From contig JABAZY010000002.1 of assembly GCA_018608245.1 (NCBI GenBank), forward strand, positions 1 to 51,248: a stretch of DNA of 51,248 bases. Direction: 5' to 3'. Both the position numbers and the translations under genes were made by a program. Numbering within the stretch: the first letter of the stretch is position 1; the number at the start of each line of letters is the position of its first letter. The notes beneath the pieces are model-generated. The model was not told where the DNA came from and did not search any database. It saw nothing but the letters and a program-made list of their open reading frames with translations. Positions 43,320 to 51,248 of this stretch are shown here, one piece after another. The stretch comes from Alphaproteobacteria bacterium (lineage in GTDB: Bacteria; Pseudomonadota; Alphaproteobacteria; Micavibrionales; Micavibrionaceae).

Positions 43320-44056
43320 TGAGAAACGTCCATATTAGTGAAATAAAAATCATTATTAATAGAAGTGATTAGGCTGTAATTAAGTGATTTTAATTGATCA
43401 ATTATCTTAGATTTTTCACCATCTAACAGCTCTATTTGTATATAGCATTTTTTGTCTTTGAGCGTTTTTGTCATACCCTTTATAACATGGTGCTCATAAC
43501 CCTCGACATCAATTTTGCATAGAAGCGCCTTACCTTTTAATTTCAAATGGCTATCAATTGTAACCTGAGAAACGGTTATGTGGTTATCATTGGCAATTGC
43601 GTCTAAATTGGCCATCTTAGAAGTGCCGCTATTCGTTGCAGGGGATAATGAAAAAGTCTTTTCCTCTTTCTTGTCACCGGCGGCATAAGGATGAACATTA
43701 ACCTTTTCCATTAAGCCATTCATTGCAATATGACCATATAATTGAAATAAATTTCTGGGGTCGCATTCGAAACTATGAATGGTTGGAATATTTGTTGTTT
43801 TGCCCAAAATACAGCTGTAAAGCCCGAAATTTGTTCCTATATCAAGGAAGGCGTCAAAGGAATGGGTGCTTAATAAATTGGACATTAAAAGCAATTGTTC
43901 TTTTTCGTATCCTCCCTCAACCCACAAGCGTCTATCAATATAGTTATCTGGGCGAACACAAAATTCTGTATTGCTGATAGAAACGATTTTGTGACGCGTC
44001 GCACTTACGTATTTGTAATATTTACGCGCTAAGCTGGTCTTTAGTTTTGTTAACAT
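43316..44056 (-). CDS. FkbM-family methyltransferase inserted in leu operon
   Basis: 246 aa SAM-dependent methyltransferase. SAM motif I is [15 protein letters not shown] (about 72-86) and the acidic motif II lies at [14 protein letters not shown]. The downstream [18 protein letters not shown] is the conserved FkbM block (D-V-E-G-x-E). FkbM enzymes methylate O-groups of sugars or polyketides, so a cell-surface glycan target is likely; it has no known role in leucine synthesis. It lies 9 bp after leuD and overlaps leuB by 4 bp. Confidence 0.85.
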   Translation of the reverse strand: MLTKLKTSLARKYYKYVSATRHKIVSISNTEFCVRPDNYIDRRLWVEGGYEKEQLLLMSNLLSTHSFDAFLDIGTNFGLYSCILGKTTNIPTIHSFECDPRNLFQLYGHIAMNGLMEKVNVHPYAAGDKKEEKTFSLSPATNSGTSKMANLDAIANDNHITVSQVTIDSHLKLKGKALLCKIDVEGYEHHVIKGMTKTLKDKKCYIQIELLDGEKSKIIDQLKSLNYSLITSINNDFYFTNMDVSQ

Positions 44057-44065
44057 CTGTGTTCC

Positions 44066-44692
44066 TTATAATGACTTTTTATATAGCCAGCTTCTTTTTT
44101 CTTGGTCTTTTTGTTCAAATTCTGCGATATGCGGTTTTTTCTCTTCGGTAAGGCCTATGTCATCTAGTCCGTTGATTAAGCTGTGCTTTCTGGAAGGGTC
44201 AATTTCAAAGTCGAAAGACAACACGTTACCGCGTGTGATTGTTTGCTTCTCAAGGTCAACCGTGATTGCGCCATCTGGATCGTCTTCTGCGCTTTTCATT
44301 AATTGTTCAACCTGTTCTCTGGGTAATTGAATGGGTAAAATACCGTTTTTGAAGCTATTGTTATAGAATATGTCAGCAAAGCTTTCTGCAATCACGCAAC
44401 GAAAGCCCATATCTAAAATAGCCCAAGGGGCGTGCTCGCGGCTTGAACCACAGCCAAAATTCTCACCCGTGATTAGGATTGAAGCATCTTTATACTGAGG
44501 TTGGTTAAGAATGAAATCCGCTTTAGGGCTACCATCTTCATTATAGCGTATGTCATTAAAGGCGTGTACACCAAGACCTGTACGTTTGATGGTGCGTAAG
44601 AATTGTTTGGGGATGATAATGTCAGTATCAACATTAATCATGCGAAGCGGGGCGGCGATGCCCGTAAGTTGCGTAAATTTTTCCATGTCCAT
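44066..44692 (-). CDS. leuD: 3-isopropylmalate dehydratase small subunit
   Basis: 208 aa. With LeuC it isomerises 2-isopropylmalate to 3-isopropylmalate. Landmarks are [16 protein letters not shown] (about 20-35), the [19 protein letters not shown] active-site block near 75-93, and [13 protein letters not shown]. The start could be ATG 44692 or two codons later (MEKFTQL); neither has a better Shine-Dalgarno. LeuC is 2.8 kb away rather than adjacent, which is unusual. Confidence 0.95.
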   Translation of the reverse strand: MDMEKFTQLTGIAAPLRMINVDTDIIIPKQFLRTIKRTGLGVHAFNDIRYNEDGSPKADFILNQPQYKDASILITGENFGCGSSREHAPWAILDMGFRCVIAESFADIFYNNSFKNGILPIQLPREQVEQLMKSAEDDPDGAITVDLEKQTITRGNVLSFDFEIDPSRKHSLINGLDDIGLTEEKKPHIAEFEQKDQEKRSWLYKKSL

Positions 44693-44729
44693 TTTTTAAC
44701 GGACAGGGAGCCACAGTGCAATAAATAAT

Positions 44730-45533
44730 TTAAGGAAAGCTTGGTGTTAATACAGGGCGTCTAGTTGCGTCGTTTTTTGCGAATTCTACTTCTAGTTCTT
44801 GCAATCTGGGTAAAAACGCGCGGAAGGCATTAATGATAACAGGGTCAAGACCACCGTGATATTTTTGATCCTCATAAAGCCTTAGAACAACACTCTCTGG
44901 TGTTCTTATTTCACCGCGGTCTATTTGTTGTTGACGTGGGATTAAGTCACCATCATAGGCGTCAACAACACACATTGTTTTCATGATAGGGCCCAATGCG
45001 CTATCTTTTAAACCTTGTGGGCCTTCTCCGTCTAAGCGTTCGTGGTGGTACATTGAGGCACCTTTTAGGGCCAAAATATAGTCGCTTTGTCTGAATAATG
45101 TTGATGCTTCCATCTGTTTTAAAACGTCATCGATGACTTTGGGGCCTAATTCAGCATGTCGCTTTTGGTCAGCTTTTTCTTCTGGCGTAGGTGCTCTGTC
45201 TAATGTCCAAATGGTTGCTCGCTTGTAATGTTCATCTGTCTTGCCAATGTCGTGATGTTTGAAAATTTCGAATAGATTATCACATGTCATTTGTGTTTTT
45301 TCTAAAGATTCAAAACAAAAAGCTCGTAATATCGTTGCCGCTCTTAACATATGAGGGGCTAATTGTTTTGCGCCATAATCATTTATGCCTGCACCATAGG
45401 CCAAGATACGGGTGTCTAGAGCCGCTTGAAATTTGGCACGCTCATCAAAATGTACGTCTACTTCTGCATAATGATTATAGCTTTTTGCAAGGCTATAGAT
45501 ATCCGCACGAATAATTCGAGTTTGGTCTAACAT
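44730..45533 (-). CDS. HD-domain protein, HD-GYP-like
   Basis: 267 aa, no signal peptide. The HD motif is HHDIGKTDEHY (His-Asp pair, about residues 93-103). Further metal-ligand-like sites are KRHAELGPKVIDDVL and MYHHERLDGEGPQGL, the last matching the H-x-E-x-x-DGxGxP block of HD-GYP proteins in weakened form. HD-GYP enzymes hydrolyse cyclic di-GMP; no clear GYP triad is seen, so activity is uncertain. It lies upstream of leuD with 37 bp between. Confidence 0.7.
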   Translation of the reverse strand: MLDQTRIIRADIYSLAKSYNHYAEVDVHFDERAKFQAALDTRILAYGAGINDYGAKQLAPHMLRAATILRAFCFESLEKTQMTCDNLFEIFKHHDIGKTDEHYKRATIWTLDRAPTPEEKADQKRHAELGPKVIDDVLKQMEASTLFRQSDYILALKGASMYHHERLDGEGPQGLKDSALGPIMKTMCVVDAYDGDLIPRQQQIDRGEIRTPESVVLRLYEDQKYHGGLDPVIINAFRAFLPRLQELEVEFAKNDATRRPVLTPSFP

Positions 45534-45556
45534 ATATGTACTCTATTCAAATGTTA

Positions 45557-46204
45557 TTAAAGGCAAAGATCTCTTAGGTATTCACAAGGTCTTGCAGCAG
45601 GGCTTGCTCCTTGAGATTTTCTTAATTCATCTGCATCTGCTCTTCTTTTGATTGCTTCTTTATTTGCAGAATGATCGTCTTCAAAGTTATTGTAGGCTCC
45701 AGGATTATCTTTTTCAATAGCTGCGGATAGGGCTTGTTTAAGCCCATCTATTGCTGTTTGATCTTCTTGGGGGAAGTTTTCGGCAAAAATACCACCGCCT
45801 TGCGTCATGAAGCTGGATAGCTCGACTAAAGGAAAGGCGACAGTTTCAAGTTTGCCATCTGGCTTAATTGGTTTAAGTTGGTTGTCAGGGAATTCCAAAT
45901 AAAGGGCGTTAATTTGCGTGTGTAATTTTCTAACGCTGTTATTTAAAGCGTCAGATCCTCTATAGTTATCTCTAGCAACTTCTAGAATGCTTCTCGTGAT
46001 GGCGTCACTTAGCTTTGAGATATTATCAAGGCGTTCTTCATTGGTTGTGGCAACACTCTTAACGCTAGGTTTAAGATCTCTATCTAACAGTTCTAATTCT
46101 GCAGCAGCCGGCTCATGGCTGTCTGCCATAGCAGGTGATCTAAAATAGCCTGTTGAGGCAAGGGCACCAATACCTAACTCTATACAAAATTTACGTCTAT
46201 TCAT
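45557..46204 (-). CDS. Secreted protein with twin-arginine-like signal, unknown
   Basis: 215 aa from ATG 46204, chosen for AAGGGGAAA just upstream; an earlier ATG at 46237 is less supported. The start MNRRKFCIELGIGALASTGY with cleavage after SPAMA resembles a Tat signal (RRKF) though it lacks a full consensus. The mature chain is acidic and helical (RLDNISKLSDAITRSILEVA, DNYRGSDALNNSVRKLHTQI), with no enzyme motif. Two cysteines are near the end (RPCEYLRDLCL). Its start is 23 bp from the HD gene's upstream side, so the two may be co-transcribed. Confidence 0.6.
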   Translation of the reverse strand: MNRRKFCIELGIGALASTGYFRSPAMADSHEPAAAELELLDRDLKPSVKSVATTNEERLDNISKLSDAITRSILEVARDNYRGSDALNNSVRKLHTQINALYLEFPDNQLKPIKPDGKLETVAFPLVELSSFMTQGGGIFAENFPQEDQTAIDGLKQALSAAIEKDNPGAYNNFEDDHSANKEAIKRRADADELRKSQGASPAARPCEYLRDLCL

Positions 46205-46308
46205 AAGTTTCCCCTTAAATATATAAAATATAAGCATTGTTTACAGAATTAAATATAATTTGTAAACAGCTATTTTCATAATAATTAAAAATACACATAA
46301 TAATTTGT

Positions 46309-46337
46309 TTGCATAATTTAAGTATTTGCGGTAATAA
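46309..46337 (+). promoter_or_regulatory. Promoter of the 46416 lipoprotein gene
   Basis: TTGCAT (46309-46314) and TAATAA (46332-46337) with a 17-bp spacer. The same TTGCATAAT start and 17-bp spacing recur at 47016-47044 before the next lipoprotein gene. Confidence 0.5.
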
Positions 46338-46415
46338 CGTCCCTGAAATAAGATTTTTAAACGTTAGAAGACATAAGGCATGTTGTGGATTCTAAACAAA
46401 TGAGGAGTGAGTAAG

Positions 46416-46964
46416 ATGAATAATACAGTAACAAAACTTTTAACGGCGGGAACATTGGGTGTTGTTTTGGCAACACAGTTCGGTTGCGCAACAGTGGCAT
46501 CGCAAGGTGGCCGTGGTGCTGATACGCTGGAAGGTATATCAGCGTCTGATAATAAGGTAGAAGCTGCTAAAAAAGCAGGAACAGGTCTTTTTAATAGTGT
46601 TGTTGGCGTTTTTAAAAGCCGTGGAGACCAAGCCATGCGTATTTTTAATAATTTCCGCGGTGCTGATGGAAAAGATGCCATTGCAGATAAAGCAGAAATT
46701 TTTAAAATCCAAAAAGCCCTTAAAAAAGCTGGTTATGAAGGGGCTGATGGTAAAGAATTAGTGGTAGATGGAAGCTTGGGTGTGGATCCTGAGAATTCTA
46801 ATACTATCTTTGCTTACCAAAACTTCAATGAAAATAATGGTGGAAAAGTAGATTTTTCATCTACCGCTATTGAAGCAGTGGTAGAAGCAAATGCGGAGAA
46901 ATCAGCTCCTGCGGTTAAAGCTAATGGTGATGCTCCTACGCAAATGCCAGCACCAGGTGAATAA
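46416..46964 (+). CDS. Putative lipoprotein, unknown
   Basis: 182 aa from ATG 46416 (GAGGAG 8 bases upstream; GTG 46407 overlaps that site). A lipoprotein-like signal ends at ATQFGC (Cys about 24). The mature part has a KKAGTGLFNSVVGVFKSRGD stretch, then DGKDAIADKAEIFKIQKALK, and an EYFAYQNF-like segment with acidic loops. The EIFKIQKALKKAGYEGADGK part recalls a peptidoglycan-binding helix pair, but only weakly. Function unknown. Confidence 0.55.
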   Translation: MNNTVTKLLTAGTLGVVLATQFGCATVASQGGRGADTLEGISASDNKVEAAKKAGTGLFNSVVGVFKSRGDQAMRIFNNFRGADGKDAIADKAEIFKIQKALKKAGYEGADGKELVVDGSLGVDPENSNTIFAYQNFNENNGGKVDFSSTAIEAVVEANAEKSAPAVKANGDAPTQMPAPGE

Positions 46965-47015
46965 TTAAGAATTAAAGAGTTTTTTTATTTCAGAACTTAA
47001 GTAAACAAATTCTAT

Positions 47016-47044
47016 TTGCATAATATTTTAATTTGTAGTATTAG
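47016..47044 (+). promoter_or_regulatory. Promoter of the 47089 lipoprotein gene
   Basis: TTGCAT (47016-47021) and TATTAG (47039-47044) with a 17-bp spacer. It resembles the promoter at 46309-46337, which suggests the two lipoprotein genes are co-regulated. Confidence 0.5.
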
Positions 47045-47088
47045 CTTTGTCATAGATATTTATGATGAATGATATGAGGAATAAAATA

Positions 47089-47472
47089 ATGAACAAAGCA
47101 ATGAGAGACTTTGCAATAAGAGCTGCAATTGTGATCCCAACGGCACTTAGCTTAACTGGATGTTTTGAAATAGGTAACCCAAGGGTTGATGAACTCACTC
47201 ACTCTACTAACGATAAAGTTAGAAACATGATTGATCGTGATGCAAGAAAGCACCGCGCGTTAATCGCCAATGGTTGTTTAGCTGGCGGTCAAGACAGCGG
47301 TGATGCAAGTGCTATTTCGGAAGAAGCCACTCAAAAATTTAATGAGCTTTTCGGTACTCATTTTACATTTGCGACACTTCCAACTAGCGTTGTCAAAAGA
47401 GCTACGGCTAACTTGATCTTTTGCCAAGATATTGCAGTACCACCAGCGCGAACGCTAACAATAGCTGAGTAA
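47089..47472 (+). CDS. Small lipoprotein, unknown
   Basis: 127 aa from ATG 47089, chosen for TGAGGA 8 bases upstream. The signal AIVIPTALSLTGC gives a lipidated Cys at about residue 24. The rest is small, charged and has two further cysteines (NGCLAG, IFCQDI), possibly one disulfide. No family recognised. It has its own promoter and terminator and is convergent with leuC. Confidence 0.6.
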   Translation: MNKAMRDFAIRAAIVIPTALSLTGCFEIGNPRVDELTHSTNDKVRNMIDRDARKHRALIANGCLAGGQDSGDASAISEEATQKFNELFGTHFTFATLPTSVVKRATANLIFCQDIAVPPARTLTIAE

Positions 47473-47492
47473 ATATAAGTTAAAGAATTTTC

Positions 47493-47524
47493 AAAAAGCC
47501 AGCTTTGATAGCTGGCTTTTTTTT
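47493..47524. terminator. Bidirectional terminator between lipoprotein gene and leuC
   Basis: AAAAAGCCAGC (47493-47503) pairs with GCTGGCTTTTT (47511-47521) around TTTGATA, with T-runs on both strands. It terminates the plus-strand lipoprotein gene and overlaps the stop codon of leuC on the minus strand. Confidence 0.85.
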
Positions 47525-48938
47525 AATCTAGAAATTCGCGGACATCGGCTAGCTTGCCTTTGATGGCGGCGGCGGCGGCCATGGCGGGGGACATTAAGTG
47601 GGTACGACCACCGCGCCCCTGACGCCCCTCAAAATTACGGTTGGAGGTGGAGGCGCAACGCTCTCCTGGTTCCAGCTTGTCGGCGTTCATTGCCAAGCAC
47701 ATAGAACAACCCGGTTCACGCCAATCAAAGCCTGCATTGATTAGAATCTCAGCAAGGCCTTCTTCTTCGGCCTGCGCCTTAACCAAGCCAGACCCCGGAA
47801 CAACCATCGCGAGCTTCACGTTATCGGCAATTTTATGTCCTTCGGCGATTTTGGCGACGGCGCGGATATCTTCGATCCGTCCATTGGTGCAAGAGCCGAT
47901 AAAGACTTTATCAATCTCAATGTCCTGCAACTTCATGCCGGCGGTAATGCCCATATATTCAAGCGCACGAACCGTTGAGTCTTGTTTGGATTGCTCAGTG
48001 AAATCCTTAGGGAAGGGGACATTAGCTGTAATCGGTAGCACGTCTTCGGGCGTTGTGCCCCATGTGACGATGGGCGCAATATCTTCGGCCTTAAGGGTGA
48101 TTTCTTCGTCATAAACTGCGCCCTCATCACTGGCGAGCGTTTGCCAATAGCTTACGGCTTTATCCCACTCTGCGCCTTTGGGCGCCATCGGGCGACCCTT
48201 TAGGTAATCATAGGTTGTTTGGTCAGGGGCGACTAAGCCAGCACGTGCGCCAGCCTCAATCGACATGTTACACATGGTCATGCGTCCTTCCATCGATAGG
48301 CTTTGAACAGCTTCGCCTGCGAGTTCCAGGACAAAGCCTGTTCCGCCAGCTGTGCCGATTTTACCGATGATGGCTAACATCATGTCTTTGGCGCTAACGC
48401 CGTCTGCCAATTGTCCTGTCACCGTAATAAGCATGGATTTTGCTGGGCGTTGAATTAAGGTCTGCGTGGCAAGCACATGCTCGACCTCAGATGTCCCAAT
48501 CCCAAACGCCAAAGCGCCGAACGCGCCATGTGTTGAGGTGTGAGAGTCTCCACAGACAATTGTGCAACCTGGTTGGGTAAAGCCTTGCTCTGGGCCGATA
48601 ATATGTACGATCCCTTGGCGTTTATCGTTCATGTCGAATAGCTGGACGCCGAACTCCTCGCAGTTTTTGGAGAGGGTCTCAACCTGAATACGGCTATCTT
48701 CTTCCTTAATTCCTTCGGAGCGGTCGGTTGTGGGTACATTATGGTCGGCAACAGCCAGTGTTGCATGGGTTTTGGCTACTTTACGGCCTGCAATGCGTAA
48801 GCCCTCAAATGCCTGCGGGGAGGTGACTTCATGCACCAAGTGGCGGTCAATATAGATTAGCGACGTGCCGTTCTCATCGGTATGGATAACATGGTCATCC
48901 CATATTTTTTGAAATAAGGTGCGTGGGGCTGTTGTCAT
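47523..48938 (-). CDS. leuC: 3-isopropylmalate dehydratase large subunit
   Basis: 471 aa, normal length. This aconitase-family subunit binds a 4Fe-4S cluster: one ligand in [14 protein letters not shown] and two in [11 protein letters not shown]. Other landmarks are [38 protein letters not shown] and the C-terminal [20 protein letters not shown]. It works with LeuD. In alphaproteobacteria leuC and leuD are usually adjacent; here five other genes or gene blocks lie between them. Confidence 0.97.
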   Translation of the reverse strand: MTTAPRTLFQKIWDDHVIHTDENGTSLIYIDRHLVHEVTSPQAFEGLRIAGRKVAKTHATLAVADHNVPTTDRSEGIKEEDSRIQVETLSKNCEEFGVQLFDMNDKRQGIVHIIGPEQGFTQPGCTIVCGDSHTSTHGAFGALAFGIGTSEVEHVLATQTLIQRPAKSMLITVTGQLADGVSAKDMMLAIIGKIGTAGGTGFVLELAGEAVQSLSMEGRMTMCNMSIEAGARAGLVAPDQTTYDYLKGRPMAPKGAEWDKAVSYWQTLASDEGAVYDEEITLKAEDIAPIVTWGTTPEDVLPITANVPFPKDFTEQSKQDSTVRALEYMGITAGMKLQDIEIDKVFIGSCTNGRIEDIRAVAKIAEGHKIADNVKLAMVVPGSGLVKAQAEEEGLAEILINAGFDWREPGCSMCLAMNADKLEPGERCASTSNRNFEGRQGRGGRTHLMSPAMAAAAAIKGKLADVREFLD

Positions 48939-49036
48939 GATGGCTATATCTCTATTAATCGTATGTAATTGAATAGTGTTTATAGCGCAGAGCAGGGGTG
49001 ATGTTCAACCATATTTAGGGTATATAAAGAAAAAGC

Positions 49037-49065
49037 TTGATGTTTTTATGTAAATATAATATTGT
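49037..49065 (+). promoter_or_regulatory. Possible promoter for 49098 gene
   Basis: TTGATG (49037-49042) and TATTGT (49060-49065) with a 17-bp spacer lie 32 bp before the ATG. Match to consensus is moderate. Confidence 0.4.
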
Positions 49066-49097
49066 ACGGCAGAATTTAAATAAATGAGGGTTTTAAA

Positions 49098-49457
49098 ATG
49101 TCAACAGGACGTATCAGAACAGTAGCAGGAGGCGCAGTAATCTTTTGTGCAGGTTTTTTATCGGCAGAACCTATTACGAACTTGTATAACAGCAGAACAA
49201 TAGGCTGTATCGTTAATGCAAATGATGAATCCTATATTGTTAGTGCTGACAAGCATGTTGATCGTAAGGTTTTAGAGGTTAACTGGGGTATGCATAGGTG
49301 CGAACCTTTATCTCTTAGTCTGCGAGGTGCAACACCAATAATCAACGCGGAAGTTAGCCTAAGGCAAGAAGAGTATACTGGAATTCCTGAAGGGTTTGAG
49401 TGGGCCAATGCCTCTAGTGGACGGCCTGGTGTTTCCAATAAACCACAACCGGAATAA
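49098..49457 (+). CDS. Small envelope protein, unknown
   Basis: 119 aa. A hydrophobic N-terminus (TVAGGAVIFCAGFLSAEPIT) is either a signal anchor or a cleavable signal. The rest is soluble with two cysteines (IGCIVNAND, HRCEPL) and a Pro-rich tail. ATG 49098 follows GAGGG at 7-8 bases. No family recognised; it lies between leuC and rplS, with a terminator after it. Confidence 0.5.
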   Translation: MSTGRIRTVAGGAVIFCAGFLSAEPITNLYNSRTIGCIVNANDESYIVSADKHVDRKVLEVNWGMHRCEPLSLSLRGATPIINAEVSLRQEEYTGIPEGFEWANASSGRPGVSNKPQPE

Positions 49458-49483
49458 TTTTTTACTTAGTAGCTACAACTAAA

Positions 49484-49507
49484 AAAGGCGGTATTGATAC
49501 CGCCTTT
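49484..49507. terminator. Bidirectional terminator between 49098 gene and rplS
   Basis: AAAGGCGGT pairs with ACCGCCTTT around ATTGAT (49484-49507), with T-rich sequence on the plus side (ATTTTT) and a run of Ts reading the minus strand. It likely ends both convergent genes. Confidence 0.8.
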
Positions 49508-49535
49508 ATTTTTAATTATTTCAACAAGATAAATC

Positions 49536-50120
49536 TTATTCTTCAGCTGGCACTTCAGGTGCTGGTGCGTTTGCTGCAGCTTCTTCAGCGGCTTTCGCTT
49601 TTGCAGCAGCTTCTTTTGAAGCAACTTTATCTGCTTTACGCTTATCTTCAGCAACTTTGTTAACTTTACGACTTTTAGCTTTTGCTGCTTTTTTCTCTGC
49701 GGCACGTTGTGTTTTACTGATGGCCTTCTTCGCGTCCACATCAACAACTTCCATACCGTGACCTGTTGTACGCTCTGTAATACGCGCTGATTTACCGCGA
49801 CGATCACGTAGGTAGTAAAGTTTCGCACGACGGACAGAACCGCGACGAACAACTTCAATGCTGTCTAGACGAGGGGATAGAAGCGGGAATACACGCTCAA
49901 CACCTTCACCAAGGCTGATTTTACGGACTGTGAAAGAACCGTTCATGCCTGAACCACTACGCGCGATACAAACACCTTCGAAGGCCTGAACACGTTCACG
50001 TGTACCTTCTTTAATTTTTACGTTTACTTTTAATGTATCTCCAGGGGAGAAATCAGGCATTGTTTTGCCTTCTAATAGTTTTTCAGCTTGTTGAGCTTCA
50101 AATTTTTGTAAGATATTCAT
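49536..50120 (-). CDS. rplS: 50S ribosomal protein L19 with long C-terminal tail
   Basis: 194 aa from ATG 50120 (AAGGA 7 bases upstream); a longer in-frame start at 50207 has no ribosome-binding site. L19 sits at the 30S-50S interface. Residues 1-115 are classic ([11 protein letters not shown], then [51 protein letters not shown]). The family usually ends at about 115-130 residues; here about 70 further residues are Lys/Ala/Glu-rich and probably disordered. A minus-strand promoter (TTGCAT, 17 bp, TAAAAA) is at 50220-50248. Confidence 0.95.
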   Translation of the reverse strand: MNILQKFEAQQAEKLLEGKTMPDFSPGDTLKVNVKIKEGTRERVQAFEGVCIARSGSGMNGSFTVRKISLGEGVERVFPLLSPRLDSIEVVRRGSVRRAKLYYLRDRRGKSARITERTTGHGMEVVDVDAKKAISKTQRAAEKKAAKAKSRKVNKVAEDKRKADKVASKEAAAKAKAAEEAAANAPAPEVPAEE

Positions 50121-50219
50121 TTTATTATCCTTAATTTTCAATATGTTACGCGAAGCTCGATAATCAACTATAAAAATAGAAGGCAGCTTCATTTCCGTTT
50201 TAATCATAAAAACTACCGC

Positions 50220-50248
50220 TTTTTACTGGAAATGCTAGAGTTATGCAA
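50220..50248 (-). promoter_or_regulatory. Possible rplS promoter
   Basis: On the minus strand TTGCAT (50243-50248) and TAAAAA (50220-50225) are separated by 17 bp. It would give rplS a leader of about 95 nt, and it is divergent from the promoter at 50257. Confidence 0.45.
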
Positions 50249-50256
50249 GTTTTATA

Positions 50257-50285
50257 TTGACATTTATACTTTACATAAATATATT
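50257..50285 (+). promoter_or_regulatory. Promoter of the 50316 glycosyltransferase
   Basis: TTGACA (50257-50262) and TATATT (50280-50285) with an optimal 17-bp spacer. Predicted start near 50291, about 25 nt before ATG 50316, which is preceded by GACAGGGAG. Confidence 0.7.
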
Positions 50286-50315
50286 ATCTTCAAACTTTAA
50301 GACAGGGAGTTAGCA

Positions 50316-51152
50316 ATGAAAATATCATTATGCACAACATGTATGAATAGAGTGAAGCATTTAAAAGATACTTTGCTGCAAAACCTAGCCAATAATCCAG
50401 ATATGGAAGGGCTAGAAGTAGAGTTTGTCGTGCTGAATTATAATAGTCGTGATAGTGAACTCGATAAAGACGATCCGTTTTTAGACCCTGTTGATATGCA
50501 CGAATGGATGACGACTGACCCTGATATGGTTGAAGCGATTAAATCTGGCCGTGTTGTTTATGCGCGCACAGAAGATCCAAAAACGTTTCACATGTCACAC
50601 GCAAAAAATATGGCACACCGTTTAGCAACGGGTGACGTTGTTTGTAATGTGGATGCAGATAATTTTACAGGTGAAGGCTTTGCTGCATTTTTAGCGGAAG
50701 CCTTTAGCAAAAACCCTGACATTGTTATTAATCCTTCGCATGGTATTAGTAAAAGAATGCCTGAAGGAGAAACTGGTTTTTTCGGACGTGTTGCTATTAG
50801 TCGGCAAAGATTTATGGGTCTTGGTGGGTATGATGAAGATTATCAAGGTTGGGGTGAAGAGGATACAGATTTTTTACGTCGCGCAAAATTGTCAGGGGCT
50901 CATCACGTGCGCTTTGAACAATTAGATTTTTTACAAGTTATACCACATGATAATGAAGCGCGTGTTAGCAATATGGTCTCCACTGAAGCAGAAAAAACGG
51001 CTGAGCTTAGTAGGGTTGATAATATGAGAAGAAGTAATAGTATTATTGAGAAATTTGAAGCGGTTATGCATAGATTGCCAACGCTTCTTTACAAGCCTAT
51101 TTCAGCCAATAGTGGTGCATTCTTTGGTACAGGACGGTACAAAAAGGATTAG
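50316..51152 (+). CDS. Family 2 glycosyltransferase
   Basis: 278 aa GT-A glycosyltransferase, no transmembrane helix. It begins MKISLCTTCMNRVKHLKDTL, the usual nucleotide-sugar-binding start. The metal-binding DxD motif is NVDADNF (about residue 113), and the GGYDEDYQGWGEEDTDFLRR block (about 171-190) is the acceptor/catalytic W-G-x-E-D site seen in GT2 and galactosyltransferase C-terminal domains. Substrate unknown; surface polysaccharide or protein glycosylation is likely. Another gene starts 5 bp after its stop. Confidence 0.85.
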   Translation: MKISLCTTCMNRVKHLKDTLLQNLANNPDMEGLEVEFVVLNYNSRDSELDKDDPFLDPVDMHEWMTTDPDMVEAIKSGRVVYARTEDPKTFHMSHAKNMAHRLATGDVVCNVDADNFTGEGFAAFLAEAFSKNPDIVINPSHGISKRMPEGETGFFGRVAISRQRFMGLGGYDEDYQGWGEEDTDFLRRAKLSGAHHVRFEQLDFLQVIPHDNEARVSNMVSTEAEKTAELSRVDNMRRSNSIIEKFEAVMHRLPTLLYKPISANSGAFFGTGRYKKD

Positions 51153-51157
51153 AGCAG

Positions 51158-51248
51158 GTGCGTGAATCTATTCCTCCCGTGGGCGGATTAAATTGTGAAG
51201 TGTTTGGTAGAACGGCTCGCGGCTATTACAATTATTTCAGTGGTCGTC
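51158..51248 (+). CDS. Partial gene cut by window end
   Basis: An open frame from GTG 51158 runs to the window edge (30 codons). The visible product starts MRESIPPVGGLNCEVFGRTA. GTG is the only plausible start after the in-frame stop at 51110, with AGGA about 10 bases upstream. The short gap after the glycosyltransferase suggests an operon, but 30 residues are too few to name a family. Confidence 0.4.
   Translation, partial: MRESIPPVGGLNCEVFGRTARGYYNYFSGR

Noticed and set aside
47641-48114. 157-codon plus-strand ORF inside leuC
   Set aside because: It lies antisense to the strongly supported leuC coding sequence and has no ribosome site or recognisable domain; shadow of leuC.
50121-50207. 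29-residue N-terminal extension of L19
   Set aside because: Sequence is not L19-like and has no Shine-Dalgarno, whereas ATG 50120 has AAGGA and begins with conserved L19 sequence.

Overview
The window is about 51 kb of AT-rich chromosome (roughly 40% GC by eye) from a Gram-negative bacterium, most likely an alphaproteobacterium. Points in favour are a DUF3126 protein, an OlsB/OlsA-type ornithine-lipid pair, a class II (plant-type) DAHP synthase, linked lpxK and waaA, and rplS close to leuC with leuD and leuB nearby. A Micavibrio-like lineage is possible but is a guess.

Layout. 1-5 kb is an accessory stretch: a truncated glycosyltransferase, an ankyrin protein flanked by two copies of an unusual 48-49 bp direct repeat, divergent sigma70-type promoters, a membrane-hairpin gene interrupted by an in-frame TAA, a tRNA with a CAT anticodon (probably Ile2), a CHAP-domain lipoprotein and small unknowns. 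5-17 kb is mainly housekeeping: rpsD with a structured leader, trmJ, gltX, nadE, DAHP synthase, gor, then lipid A/Kdo genes (LpxL-type acyltransferase, lpxK, waaA). 17-24.5 kb holds a small cysteine-rich secreted protein family, a DUF3126 gene, olsB-olsA and two envelope proteins, one with an OmpA-like C-terminus.

25-42 kb is the most striking region: a nearly complete type IV pilus locus with several MSHA-like traits. It encodes an assembly ATPase, platform protein, PilM/N-GspL-like and PilO/GspM-like inner-membrane proteins, a PilP/GspC-like protein, a TPR protein, a prepilin peptidase, tandem PilT and PilU-like retraction ATPases, a lipoprotein secretin and one large pilin. Woven into it are an ABC ATPase, an ABC-2 permease with a TPR-like partner, and a membrane-embedded AraC-type regulator directly before the pilin. 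I infer a retractile pilus with a dedicated ABC transporter and a membrane sensor-regulator.

42-51 kb carries leuB, leuD and leuC, interrupted by an FkbM methyltransferase, an HD-domain protein, a secreted protein and two small lipoproteins sharing a promoter design. Then come rplS with a long Lys/Ala-rich tail, a family 2 glycosyltransferase and a gene cut by the window end. No insertion sequence, CRISPR array or rRNA was seen.
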